Assembly: GCA_020024105.1 (NCBI GenBank)
Contig: JAHHUH010000004.1
Location: 27,555-91,554, forward strand
DNA: 64,000 nt
Direction of reading: 5' to 3'
Origin: Phascolarctobacterium sp.
GTDB lineage: Bacteria; Bacillota; Negativicutes; Acidaminococcales; Acidaminococcaceae
A program made the translations under genes and the position numbers. Shown piece after piece: positions 1 to 7,977 of the stretch (positions are counted from its first letter, which is position 1; each line of letters starts with the position of its first letter). Below the pieces are notes generated by a model. That model was not told the origin of the DNA, did not search any database, and saw only the letters and a program-made list of their open reading frames with translations.

Positions 1-269
1 TGTGGAATATTTTTCCCTTCCATCCTTATAAAGATGGGAAGCTGCTTTCTAACCGGACACCGACTACTGCAGAGCTGGATCAGGGGATTAACTATGCCCA
101 ACTGCTTTTAGAGCTGGTACCTGGAATGCAGGTAGTTGCCATTGGCCAAAAGGCAGCCGCTACGCTTAAACGATACGGAGTGGACTGTCAGGCAGTTCCA
201 CATCCTTCCATGGGTGGAGCTAATAAATTTAAGGCTTCGGTTGCTGAAATTTTTGCGCATAAGGACTAG
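1..269 (+). CDS. Uracil-DNA glycosylase family protein (C-terminal part)
   Basis: This frame is open from base 3 and closes with TAG at 267-269, so only the last 88 codons are in the window. Near its start is WNIFPFHPY followed by NRTPT, and near its end is the HPS triplet (residues HPSMGG). Both are characteristic of the uracil-DNA glycosylase superfamily, whose members excise uracil from DNA to start base-excision repair; the HPS loop contacts the minor groove. The 5' end, with the catalytic water-activating motif, lies outside the window. The next gene starts 4 bp after the stop, which suggests co-transcription. The exact glycosylase subfamily cannot be fixed from this fragment. Confidence 0.75.
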   Translation, partial: WNIFPFHPYKDGKLLSNRTPTTAELDQGINYAQLLLELVPGMQVVAIGQKAAATLKRYGVDCQAVPHPSMGGANKFKASVAEIFAHKD

Positions 270-273
270 GAAA

Positions 274-1053
274 ATGAGCTTAAAGGGGATGAATCGTCAA
301 GAAACATTGGATATGGCTATGCTGGTGGGAAAAATCCTTTTGAAAAGTGGTGCGGAGACCTCCCGTGTGGAGGACACTATTACCCGCTTCTGTGCTCATT
401 TTGACTTTAATGGTGCCAATGTTTTTGTAACACCTACCATTATCATTATCGGTGATGAAAGACCGGACGGCTATAGCTGTATTTGTAGGATGCGTAATCG
501 TACAACTAATTTACGATTAATTAGTGAGATTAATGATTTTACCTATAATCTGCAGAGCTGGCCTTTGGATTATCAACAAACCATGGCTTACCTGCAGTCC
601 AAGCTGGCAGAACGACCTCCCTATCGGACGGCATTGCTCTGTTTGGCAAGTGGGCTGGGCTCGGCCGGTTTTTCTGGTATGCTTGGCGGCAATGTGCACG
701 ATTTTGTGGCAGCCTTTATTACTGGCTTTCTGGCTATGCAGCTGCTCAAGGCTTTAAGGGGCTATCGTCCCAGTGCTTTTTGGGAAAATGCTTTAGCTGG
801 TGCGGCTATTGGCTTTGTTGCCATTATCTGCTGCCTGGTAAGCCCTCAATGTACTTTGGAAAAGATTATTGTTGGTGCTGTTATGCCCTTTGTACCTGGA
901 TTGGCCTATACCAATGGCTTGCGGGATTATATTGCGGGAGATTTAATTTCCGGCAATTCACGTATTGCTGAAGCACTGCTCTTTGCAGTTTCCATTGCTG
1001 TTGGCCTGGCTTTTGTTTTACAGTTATGGCTTAAATGGGGGTGGCAGCTATGA
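274..1053 (+). CDS. Threonine/serine exporter, ThrE N-terminal-domain subunit (DUF1212)
   Basis: The 259-residue product starts MSLKGMNRQETLDMAML and carries the N-terminal motif SGAETSRVEDTI (about residues 28-39), typical of the ThrE/ThrP N-terminal domain. Four or five hydrophobic segments follow in the second half. The frame is open further upstream to 136, but that part overlaps the uracil-DNA glycosylase gene, so the ATG at 274 just after that stop is preferred. In this family export of L-threonine/L-serine across the inner membrane needs a second subunit with the YjjB-like domain. That subunit is the next gene, overlapping by 4 bp (ATGA), so the two should be translationally coupled. 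The substrate is inferred from the family. Confidence 0.8.
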   Translation: MSLKGMNRQETLDMAMLVGKILLKSGAETSRVEDTITRFCAHFDFNGANVFVTPTIIIIGDERPDGYSCICRMRNRTTNLRLISEINDFTYNLQSWPLDYQQTMAYLQSKLAERPPYRTALLCLASGLGSAGFSGMLGGNVHDFVAAFITGFLAMQLLKALRGYRPSAFWENALAGAAIGFVAIICCLVSPQCTLEKIIVGAVMPFVPGLAYTNGLRDYIAGDLISGNSRIAEALLFAVSIAVGLAFVLQLWLKWGWQL

Positions 1054-1496
1054 TTATTCCAGCCTACCTGGCTTTTATCCTGGCCTTTCTGGCTACGGTT
1101 TCCTTTGGTATCCTTTTTCAGGCGCCAAGAAAGACGCTTTGGACGATGGGATTTATCGGGGCAGTCGGATGGGTGGTTTTTGTCCTATTAAGGCAGGGAA
1201 TGGAGTATACTTCCTTTAATGCCAATTTTGTTGCGGCTCTTACTATTGCAGTATTGAGTGAGGCTTCGGCACGTCTCTTTAAGCAGCCTACTACTGTGTA
1301 TTTAGTGCCCGGTATTATTCCTCTGGTGCCTGGTTTAGGTATGTACAAGGGTATGAATCAGATTATTGCTAATAATTATGATGTAGGTATGAGTATTTTG
1401 CTGACGGCCTGTACGGATGCGGGGGCTATTGCTTTGGGTTTGATGATGGTAGCTAGTATTTTTAGGGCTATGAAGATGAAGAGTAAGAAAATTTAA
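1050..1496 (+). CDS. Threonine/serine exporter, YjjB-like C-terminal subunit (DUF3815)
   Basis: This short polytopic membrane protein (148 residues from the ATG at 1050, MIIPAYLAF) is the small partner of a split ThrE-type exporter. The glycine/proline-rich segment VPGIIPLVPGLGMYKGM (roughly residues 92-108) is the family hallmark, and about four hydrophobic helices are visible. Its ATG overlaps the TGA of the large subunit as ATGA, with a purine-rich GGGGGTGG six bases upstream. An in-frame ATG at 1035 is possible but overlaps more and has no better ribosome-binding site. The protein ends in a lysine-rich tail. The neighbouring large subunit makes the assignment firm at family level. Confidence 0.8.
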   Translation: MIIPAYLAFILAFLATVSFGILFQAPRKTLWTMGFIGAVGWVVFVLLRQGMEYTSFNANFVAALTIAVLSEASARLFKQPTTVYLVPGIIPLVPGLGMYKGMNQIIANNYDVGMSILLTACTDAGAIALGLMMVASIFRAMKMKSKKI

Positions 1497-1505
1497 GGAG
1501 ACTGC

Positions 1506-2057
1506 ATGGAAATAATCGAATTACTATTATTAGCTGTTAGCTTAGCTATGGACGCTTTTGCGGTAGCTATTTGTGGTAGCATGGTTTTAACACCTGCTAA
1601 ACGCTTCGAAGGAGTACTACGTTTTGGTGCCTGGTTTGGAGCCTTTCAGGCGGTGATGCCGCTGCTGGGATATTTAGGTGCCAGCTATCTGCAGAGCTAT
1701 GTAGCCGATTATGACCATTGGGTGGCTTTCGTTCTTTTAGCCTATCTGGGTATTTAAATGATTAAGGAAGCCGGTGAGGAATGTACCATGAAGGAAAGCT
1801 ACACGGTGAAGGGAATGTTCTTCCTGGCTATGGCCACCAGTATTGATGCCCCGGCTGTGAGGATTAGCCTGCCCTTTCTGGATGTGGGCATTTACTATGC
1901 AACTTTTATTATTGGTCTGGTGACTTTTCTTATTGCTACACTGGGTGGACTAGTTGGCTTTATGTTGGGCGAGACTACGGGCAAGTATGCTAATATTTGT
2001 GGTGGCTTTGTCCTGATAGGCATAGGCTTAAAAATTTTATTGGAACAGACATTATAG
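1506..2057 (+). pseudogene. mntP: Manganese efflux pump MntP, disrupted by an in-frame stop
   Basis: Two open stretches in the same frame (1506-1757 and 1758-2057) together make a 183-residue MntP-like protein, the normal length of this Mn(II) exporter. The TAA at 1755-1757 sits where the family has a Lys/Arg after LLxFLGG (E. coli LGGRM, here LGI-stop-MIKEA), so it fits an AAA-to-TAA nonsense change. The first membrane motif SMDAFAVAI is intact. The second, which in E. coli reads SLDAMAVG followed by AFL, is here SIDAPAVR then PFL, with a proline and an arginine inside the helix. Nonsense plus missense changes in the conserved core point to a decayed gene. ATG at 1758 could restart only the C-terminal half. 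Confidence 0.85.
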
Positions 2058-2082
2058 GATTAATTTTAGAAAGGATGATATC

Positions 2083-3210
2083 ATGAGAGAAGTCAATAAA
2101 GAGAGAATGCTGGCAGAGTTTAAGGAAATCGTAGCTATTCCCTGCCATGGTCGTCAAGAACGCGTTGTAGCAGATGTCCTCTACAAAAAATTGGAAGAAT
2201 TAGGCTTTAGTATCAAAGAAGACGATGCTGGCGAAAAGTTGGGTGGCAACTGTGGTAATGTCTGGGCTTTCCTGCCCGGTAATAAGCCTGGAGCTAAGCG
2301 TATTCTGCTTTCTGCACATATGGATGGTGTAGAACCCTGTGGCGGCACTACCGTTATTCAAAAGGATGGCGTGCTTTACAGTGATGGTACTACTATTTTG
2401 GCTGGTGATGATAAATCCGGTGTGGTTGGTATTTTGGAAGCCTTACGTATGTTGAAGGAAGATAATGCTGAGCATGGCGATATCCAGGTTCTCTTTACCA
2501 TTTGCGAGGAGGGTGGCGTTAACGGCTCCCGTTGCATGAATAAGGCTTTTCTTGATTCTGATGTAGCTTATGCATTGGATGGCGAAGGTGCTCCTGGTGA
2601 GATTGTTGTAGGTGCTCCTGGACAGTACTATTATAAAATTGGTATTCATGGCAAAAAAGCTCATGGTGGCGTTGAACCGGAAAAGGGCATCAATTCCATT
2701 ATGATTGCGGCTAAGGCTTTGGCGGCTGTAAAACGCTATGGCCGTATTGATGAAGAAACTACTTGCAATATTGGTATCATCCATGGTGGCGAAGCTACTA
2801 ATATCGTTCCTGATTTGGTAGAAATCCAGGGCGATGTACGTAGCCGTAACCCGCAAAAATTGGAAGCCCTTCGTGATGAAGTGGTTAATACCATTTGTGA
2901 AACTGCAGAAGCTTGTGGTGCGAAGGTAACCAAGGAAGTTGTTTTGAGATATAATCCTTTCTATATCGAAAAGGATCAGCTTGTAGTAACCTTAGCTGAA
3001 AGAGCTTGTGAAATGTTTGGCTTTACTCCTGACGTAACCCAAACTGGTGGTGGCAGTGATGCTAACTTTATTAATGCCTATGGTGTACCCTGTGCCATTC
3101 TTGGTACTGGTATGAGTAATGTACATACCGTAGAAGAATTTCTGAAGGAAGAAGACCTCTATAATTCTGCTTTGATGGCTTATGGTATCCTGCTGGCAGC
3201 TGCAGAATAA
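2083..3210 (+). CDS. M20 family metallopeptidase, PepT-like
   Basis: The 375-residue cytosolic enzyme belongs to the M20/M25/M40 zinc aminopeptidase family, in the branch annotated as peptidase T-like. Visible metal-site motifs are LLSAHMDGV (near residue 80), TTILAGDDKSG (near 105), FTICEEGG (near 140, with the catalytic Glu) and the C-terminal GGSDANF / LGTGMSNVHT segment carrying the last histidine. The dimerisation (lid) domain lies between, around residues 180-300. An AAAGG element sits just before the ATG. Likely role: hydrolysis of short peptides for amino-acid supply; the exact specificity is not readable. It stands alone between the mntP remnant and a strong terminator. Confidence 0.85.
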   Translation: MREVNKERMLAEFKEIVAIPCHGRQERVVADVLYKKLEELGFSIKEDDAGEKLGGNCGNVWAFLPGNKPGAKRILLSAHMDGVEPCGGTTVIQKDGVLYSDGTTILAGDDKSGVVGILEALRMLKEDNAEHGDIQVLFTICEEGGVNGSRCMNKAFLDSDVAYALDGEGAPGEIVVGAPGQYYYKIGIHGKKAHGGVEPEKGINSIMIAAKALAAVKRYGRIDEETTCNIGIIHGGEATNIVPDLVEIQGDVRSRNPQKLEALRDEVVNTICETAEACGAKVTKEVVLRYNPFYIEKDQLVVTLAERACEMFGFTPDVTQTGGGSDANFINAYGVPCAILGTGMSNVHTVEEFLKEEDLYNSALMAYGILLAAAE

Positions 3211-3229
3211 ATAACATATTAAAAATCTT

Positions 3230-3262
3230 AAAGACCTGGTGTGTGCACCGGGTCTTTTTTTA
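3230..3262 (+). terminator. Intrinsic terminator after the M20 peptidase gene
   Basis: Arms AAGACCTGGT and GCACCGGGTCTT (one G-T mismatch) enclose a short loop and are followed by seven T residues. It begins about 20 bp after the peptidase stop. Confidence 0.85.
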
Positions 3263-3388
3263 CAATAGACAGAGGACCTCTTGCTAATCAATTAGGCATG
3301 CAAATAGGTTAGTAAGATACGGAGAAATATTTTTGGACGGTAGGCTGTTGGCTGGTAGCCGATCTTTAAATAAAAAGGAGGGCTTGAC

Positions 3389-3658
3389 ATGGAAGGCTTA
3401 TTTTTATTGTCTGTTGTGGCCGTATTAATTATGCAGATAGTGGTAACGGTCAGGTGTAAAAAGAAAAGCTTTAAATTTCTGCCCCTTATAATTAGCAGTA
3501 CGCTTGTTCTAATTTTGCTAATAGTAGGAATGCTGTGCAGTAATGTATGGACTGGAGCTGGTTTATGGATTGCAGGAGTGTTGAGTCTGTTATATCCAGT
3601 TGCCTGTGTGCTTGGCTGGGGGCTTGCTTGGCTGCTACGCAGGCTAGTCCATCTGTAA
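3389..3658 (+). CDS. Small two- to three-helix membrane protein, unknown function
   Basis: This 89-residue protein is almost entirely hydrophobic. A first helix (about residues 3-20) is followed by a basic stretch VRCKKKSFK, then a second helix (about 29-48) and a third (about 55-80), ending with arginines near the C-terminus. A clear AAAAAGGAGG Shine-Dalgarno lies at a good distance before the ATG, which supports real translation. I recognise no family. It sits alone between a terminator and the orphan ABC ATPase gene, 160 bp away; that interval shows no obvious structure. Confidence 0.6.
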   Translation: MEGLFLLSVVAVLIMQIVVTVRCKKKSFKFLPLIISSTLVLILLIVGMLCSNVWTGAGLWIAGVLSLLYPVACVLGWGLAWLLRRLVHL

Positions 3659-3819
3659 AAAATTGGGAGCATGGACAAGTCGCTTACCAGGGATAGTGTT
3701 TTACACTAAATGAGTGGTTGTCAAGTGGAGAAAAAATGATTTGTGGCTTGAGGCATTAACAGGTACTTGCTAAAATATAATCAGGCAGGGCATACTCAAG
3801 GCTTTAGAGGAGGATAAAA

Positions 3820-4587
3820 ATGGAAATTTTAGCTGAAGCTGTAAAATTTTTTGCCGGGAAAAGGGAAATCCTCAAGGGTATTGATTTTACCTTGAGGGAT
3901 AAAGAGTTTGTAGGCATCATCGGCCCCAATGGCAGTGGTAAATCCACCTTTTTAAAATGTGTTTATCGCGTACAGCATCCTACTGCCGGAAAAATTTATT
4001 TGAACGGACAAAAGCTGGAAGAAATGTCCTATCGAGAATCAGCTCTTCAGCTGGCAGTAGTAGCCCAGCATAATTTTTATAGCTTTGATTTTGATGTAAT
4101 GAATGTGGTTCTAATGGGTCGTTCACCCCATAAGAGGATTTTGGAAAGAGATAATTTGGAAGATTATCAGATTGCCCGTCGTGCCTTAAAGATAGTAGGT
4201 ATGGAAGCTTATGAGAAGCGTAGCTTTGCTACTCTTTCTGGTGGTGAGCAGCAGCGGGTAATTTTAGCTAGGGCTCTTACCCAGCAGACGGAATGTCTGA
4301 TTCTAGATGAACCTACCAATCACCTGGATATCAAATACCAGCTGCAGATTATGGACATTGTCAAGGGCTTAAATGCCACAGTAGTAGCGGCCATCCATGA
4401 TTTGAATATTGCTGCCATGTATTGTGATCGGCTGGTTGCTATTAAGGAGGGTCAGGTGGTAGCTGTAGGAACGCCTAGGGAGCTGCTGACGGAGAAATTC
4501 ATTTATGACATGTATGAGGTTAAAAGTAAAGTACATTTTGATGAGGCGACCCAACAGCTGAATATTCTTTACCTACCTCAGTATTAG
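3820..4587 (+). CDS. ABC transporter ATPase, FecE/FepC/BtuD type (metal-chelate uptake)
   Basis: This 255-residue nucleotide-binding subunit has Walker A GPNGSGKST (residues 35-43), a Q-loop glutamine in VVAQHN (near 91), signature LSGGEQQR (near 140), Walker B CLILDEPTNHLD (near 161-172) and H-loop AAIHDLN (near 194). Sequence style and length match the family that powers uptake of Fe(III)-siderophores, heme or cobalamin. An AGAGGAGG Shine-Dalgarno precedes the ATG. No permease or binding protein is adjacent, so it is an orphan here. A FecB-type binding lipoprotein lies at 31287-32255, also without permease or ATPase, and the two could serve one transporter; that link is speculation. Confidence 0.85.
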   Translation: MEILAEAVKFFAGKREILKGIDFTLRDKEFVGIIGPNGSGKSTFLKCVYRVQHPTAGKIYLNGQKLEEMSYRESALQLAVVAQHNFYSFDFDVMNVVLMGRSPHKRILERDNLEDYQIARRALKIVGMEAYEKRSFATLSGGEQQRVILARALTQQTECLILDEPTNHLDIKYQLQIMDIVKGLNATVVAAIHDLNIAAMYCDRLVAIKEGQVVAVGTPRELLTEKFIYDMYEVKSKVHFDEATQQLNILYLPQY

Positions 4588-4692
4588 CAGGACGAGAAGC
4601 TGGAATATCTGTATAAATAAGTACTGGGGCGACTGTGAACACCACAGTTCGTAAAAAATTAAGGACTGAGAGATTCTTAGCGGTAAGCATAA

Positions 4693-4722
4693 AAAACCTG
4701 CTACCTTAAGGTAGCAGGTTTT
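4693..4722. terminator. Bidirectional terminator between ABC ATPase and ppx
   Basis: A perfect 13-bp inverted repeat (AAAACCTGCTACC and its complement) around a TTAA loop has T-runs on both outer sides. It lies between convergent genes and can serve both. Confidence 0.85.
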
Positions 4723-4733
4723 AATTTTACTTA

Positions 4734-6263
4734 CTATTTTTCTTTAGTTGCCAACTCTAGATGTAAATCCATACCGTAGGTTTTGCGGAACCAGAGCAGG
4801 TGTTCCTTGAGCTGATGTAGCTCAATGCTAGGAATCCCATCAGCATAAATAGTCAGGTAGGCTTCCTTTTTCTCTAAACGGGGATTAATTTTATTTATTT
4901 GGCTGGTCTGGGAATAATCCATACTTTCTGCTAAAGCTAGGAAAAGGGCCAGCTTATTTACAATATCCCATTGTTCCACCTTTAAAAGCTCTTTGTAGAT
5001 ACGGTCCTTAAAGTAGTTTTTGGATACACCATTATGCCAACCGGCGATAGCTGCAGTCATCAGCTGCTCCTGGTGGCTAAGACCAAAGAGCTGGGCATTT
5101 TGGATCATATAGGAGGTATGACGGGCATGACTATAAAAGTTAATGGTAATACCAATATCATGAAGCAATGCCGCTGTTTCTAATAATTTACGGGTCCCCT
5201 TGGGCAGGTTGTGCAGCTTGGTCCAGCTATCAAACATTTTCAGGGCTAATGCTGTAATATGACGGCTATGGGTAACGTCCGCGGTATAGAGTTTAAGGAT
5301 ATTTTCGCAGCTGCGTTCCAAAATATTATTAGCTACCAGGGGCATCTGGTGTGCTTTATAGTAGTAGTCATAGAATAAGCCTTCACGAAGACCACAGCCG
5401 GAGGTAATAATCTTCTTGCTGCCGGTAAAATCAATCAGACAGCTGATGATGCTGCTGCCGGCCAGAATAATATCTGAACGTTCGTTGCTCAGACCAGATA
5501 TTTTTTTTCGCTGCTCCAAATTCGTCGTTCGTAAATCAGTAAAGTAATTACGGAAAGCTTGGGTAGAAAAAACATAATTATGTAATTTGTTAACGGGGTA
5601 CTTTTTAGTTTTCTGAATAATTTTTGTTACTGTACGTGCTGTACCGCCAACGCCAATAAGCGGCAGACCCTGCTGCTTCAACCAGGGACAGTGTTCAAGT
5701 CGGCTGGTAATGAAAAAGGACAGGTCACTATAGACATTTGCCGGCATTTCATTACGGGTATTGAACATATTAGTTGTATTAACAGCACCAAAGGGCAGGG
5801 AAATAGAATCTACAATTTTTCTATCCTTGAGAAGGATCAGCTCAGTACTACCACCACCTAAGTCAAAAATTAAAGCATTCTTGACATCGAGGGTATTTAT
5901 AACCCCTAGGGCACTGATGTAGGCCTCTGTGTTACCAGAGATAATATGTAGCTGGATTCCTGTTTCTTCTGCTACCTTTTGGACTAGGTCCCTACCATTG
6001 GAGGCGTTACGGATAGCTGCAGTAGCAACGGCAATAGTTTTATCTGCATGATATATTTTACACATGTAAGCAAAACTTTTCATTGTTTCGATGGTACTTT
6101 CAAAGGCTTCTTCGGTCAACAGGTTCTCATTATTTACCTTTTGACTTAAACGAAGGGACTCCTTCTGGTTGTAAACCATGTTGTAGGCACCATTGGCGTA
6201 TATATGGCTGATAACTAAACGGGCGGAGTTAGAGCCAATATCGATAATTGCTATTCTTTGCAT
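4734..6263 (-). CDS. ppx: Ppx/GppA exopolyphosphatase with C-terminal HD domain
   Basis: The 509-residue protein has an N-terminal actin-like phosphatase domain with IDIGSNSARLV (residues 6-16), SGNTEA carrying the catalytic glutamate (near 110), and phosphate loop DLGGGSTEL (near 135). A C-terminal HD-type domain carries LLHDIG (near 370). It should release orthophosphate from polyphosphate chains, and might also act on pppGpp as GppA relatives do. A GAGGTGAGG Shine-Dalgarno sits just before the ATG. It is transcribed away from the divergent Ppx-like/ppk1 operon, which places polyphosphate degradation and synthesis side by side. The key active-site motifs look intact. Confidence 0.88.
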   Translation of the reverse strand: MQRIAIIDIGSNSARLVISHIYANGAYNMVYNQKESLRLSQKVNNENLLTEEAFESTIETMKSFAYMCKIYHADKTIAVATAAIRNASNGRDLVQKVAEETGIQLHIISGNTEAYISALGVINTLDVKNALIFDLGGGSTELILLKDRKIVDSISLPFGAVNTTNMFNTRNEMPANVYSDLSFFITSRLEHCPWLKQQGLPLIGVGGTARTVTKIIQKTKKYPVNKLHNYVFSTQAFRNYFTDLRTTNLEQRKKISGLSNERSDIILAGSSIISCLIDFTGSKKIITSGCGLREGLFYDYYYKAHQMPLVANNILERSCENILKLYTADVTHSRHITALALKMFDSWTKLHNLPKGTRKLLETAALLHDIGITINFYSHARHTSYMIQNAQLFGLSHQEQLMTAAIAGWHNGVSKNYFKDRIYKELLKVEQWDIVNKLALFLALAESMDYSQTSQINKINPRLEKKEAYLTIYADGIPSIELHQLKEHLLWFRKTYGMDLHLELATKEK

Positions 6264-6423
6264 TTCCTCACCTCTGGATTAAAATCCACTGTAGTAAGTA
6301 TTTAGCATAAAATAGAAAAATCCTGCTCTGATTTGTATAGAATTTGTAAAATTAAAGTATTTCGCAGGAATTTTATAGAAAAAGAGAGAATTTATTAAAC
6401 ATATATGACTGGAGGTTAGGCCT

Positions 6424-7977
6424 ATGAAACATAGAGCGTACACTACATTTGCAGCAATTCATTTGGGTTCAGAAATGGTAAGTATGCAAATTTTTGAATA
6501 TCATAGTATAGATAGATATAAGATTATAGAGTCCTGCGACCATAGGATTACCTTAGGTGAGGAAACCTTTAAAAATAAGACGGTCAGCTTCAGCCTGGTA
6601 AATGAGATTTGTGATATTTTATTAGGCTTTAAAAATTTAATGCGGGAATACGGAGTTGAGGAATACAAGCTACAGGCTACTACGGCTATGCGTGAGGCGA
6701 AGAACCAGGTTTTTCTTTTAGACCAGATTTATAGCAAGACCGGTCTTAAGGTTGATGTGGTAGATATGCCTCGAGAAATATACACCAAATATGTGGCTAT
6801 CCGTAATACTCTGAAGGAAGCTAAAATTACCAGTGACCGCGAAGGCCTGCTGATGATGGATATTTCTTCCGGTGGTTTGGGCATTACCTTTGTCCAGGAT
6901 GAGCAGATTAAATATCAGGAAAATTTCCACATCGGTATTATCCGAATTAAAGAAAGCTTTGAACGTAATAAAAGAGAAAGTTTAAATTTCAACAGGGCAT
7001 TGACGGAATTTTTAGCTAGTACAATGGGGCCTGTACGTCAGGCTTTAAAGCATGAGAGCGTCCGTTATCTGGTACTTTCCGGTACGGAAACAGAATTGAT
7101 TTTAAAAATGATGGGGCTGACGACCAAGGAAAAGGTTTACCGGATTAAGACAGAACGTTTCCGTGATTTTTTCTATGATATGCGTCAGCTGAACCTACCC
7201 CAGTTAATTAAGGTTTATGATATTCCGGAAAACGTGGCGGAGCTGGTACTGCCCACGGTTTTGTTGTATGAGCAGCTGTTGAATCTGGTGACGGCACAGG
7301 AGATTATTATAACATCTGACCGTTTTATTGATGGGATGCAGCTTTTACATATTGCTACCAAAACTAAGGATAGTATTTGTCAGTTTTGGGAACAGGAATT
7401 AATCAGTCTATTTCATTGCATTGGTAAGCGTTATTCCTACGATGAGCAGCATGTAAGGCAGGTAGAGCGTTTAGCTCTGCTGATGTTTGATAAGCTGGCT
7501 AAGAATTATGGGATGGGAGAAAAGGAGCGTCTTCTGCTCCGTGGAGCTGCTATTCTTCACGACATAGGAAAGTATATTTGTATGCGCAGCCATTCTGCTT
7601 ACAGCTATCAGCTGTTAATGGATACGGATATCATCGGCTTTAGTGACCGGGATAAGAAAATAATGGCCCTGGTTGCGTACTACCATGCTAATAGGATTTT
7701 TGATGACGGACAGACTACTGTAAAGCCAATGAGTAAGGATTTGATACCTGTGGTGGCGAAGCTGGCCGCTATTCTACGGATGGCAGATGCCATGGACCGC
7801 AGTTATCTGCAGAAAGTTAAGACATGTGTAGTTACTCTGAAGGATGGACAGATGCTGGTAAGTGCTACCAGTAAGCAGGATTTGACCTTGGAGGAATGGA
7901 CGTTTGCCTCTAAGTCCAATCTTTTTGAAGAGGTTTACGGGTTGAAGGCCGTTTTAGAACGGGTGGAGGGAAGATGA
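6424..7977 (+). CDS. Ppx/GppA-like paralogue with degenerate nucleotide/phosphate loops, HD domain
   Basis: At 517 residues it matches the neighbouring Ppx over its whole length: actin-like N-terminal domain plus an HD domain with AILHDIGKY (near residue 378). The active-site loops are changed. The first motif reads AIHLGSEMVSM instead of IDIGSNSARL, so the aspartate is a histidine. The phosphate loop reads MDISSGGLGI instead of DLGGGSTEL. The glutamate region is PREIY. These changes suggest a weak or absent phosphatase, perhaps a regulatory subunit; the HD domain keeps its His-Asp pair. Its TGA overlaps the ppk1 ATG (ATGA, 7974-7977), so it is translationally coupled to polyphosphate synthesis. 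Confidence 0.8.
   Translation: MKHRAYTTFAAIHLGSEMVSMQIFEYHSIDRYKIIESCDHRITLGEETFKNKTVSFSLVNEICDILLGFKNLMREYGVEEYKLQATTAMREAKNQVFLLDQIYSKTGLKVDVVDMPREIYTKYVAIRNTLKEAKITSDREGLLMMDISSGGLGITFVQDEQIKYQENFHIGIIRIKESFERNKRESLNFNRALTEFLASTMGPVRQALKHESVRYLVLSGTETELILKMMGLTTKEKVYRIKTERFRDFFYDMRQLNLPQLIKVYDIPENVAELVLPTVLLYEQLLNLVTAQEIIITSDRFIDGMQLLHIATKTKDSICQFWEQELISLFHCIGKRYSYDEQHVRQVERLALLMFDKLAKNYGMGEKERLLLRGAAILHDIGKYICMRSHSAYSYQLLMDTDIIGFSDRDKKIMALVAYYHANRIFDDGQTTVKPMSKDLIPVVAKLAAILRMADAMDRSYLQKVKTCVVTLKDGQMLVSATSKQDLTLEEWTFASKSNLFEEVYGLKAVLERVEGR

Noticed and set aside
136..273. Longer start for the ThrE-type exporter gene
   Set aside because: The extension overlaps the uracil-DNA glycosylase gene in another frame and encodes no family sequence; ATG 274 follows the stop of that gene directly.
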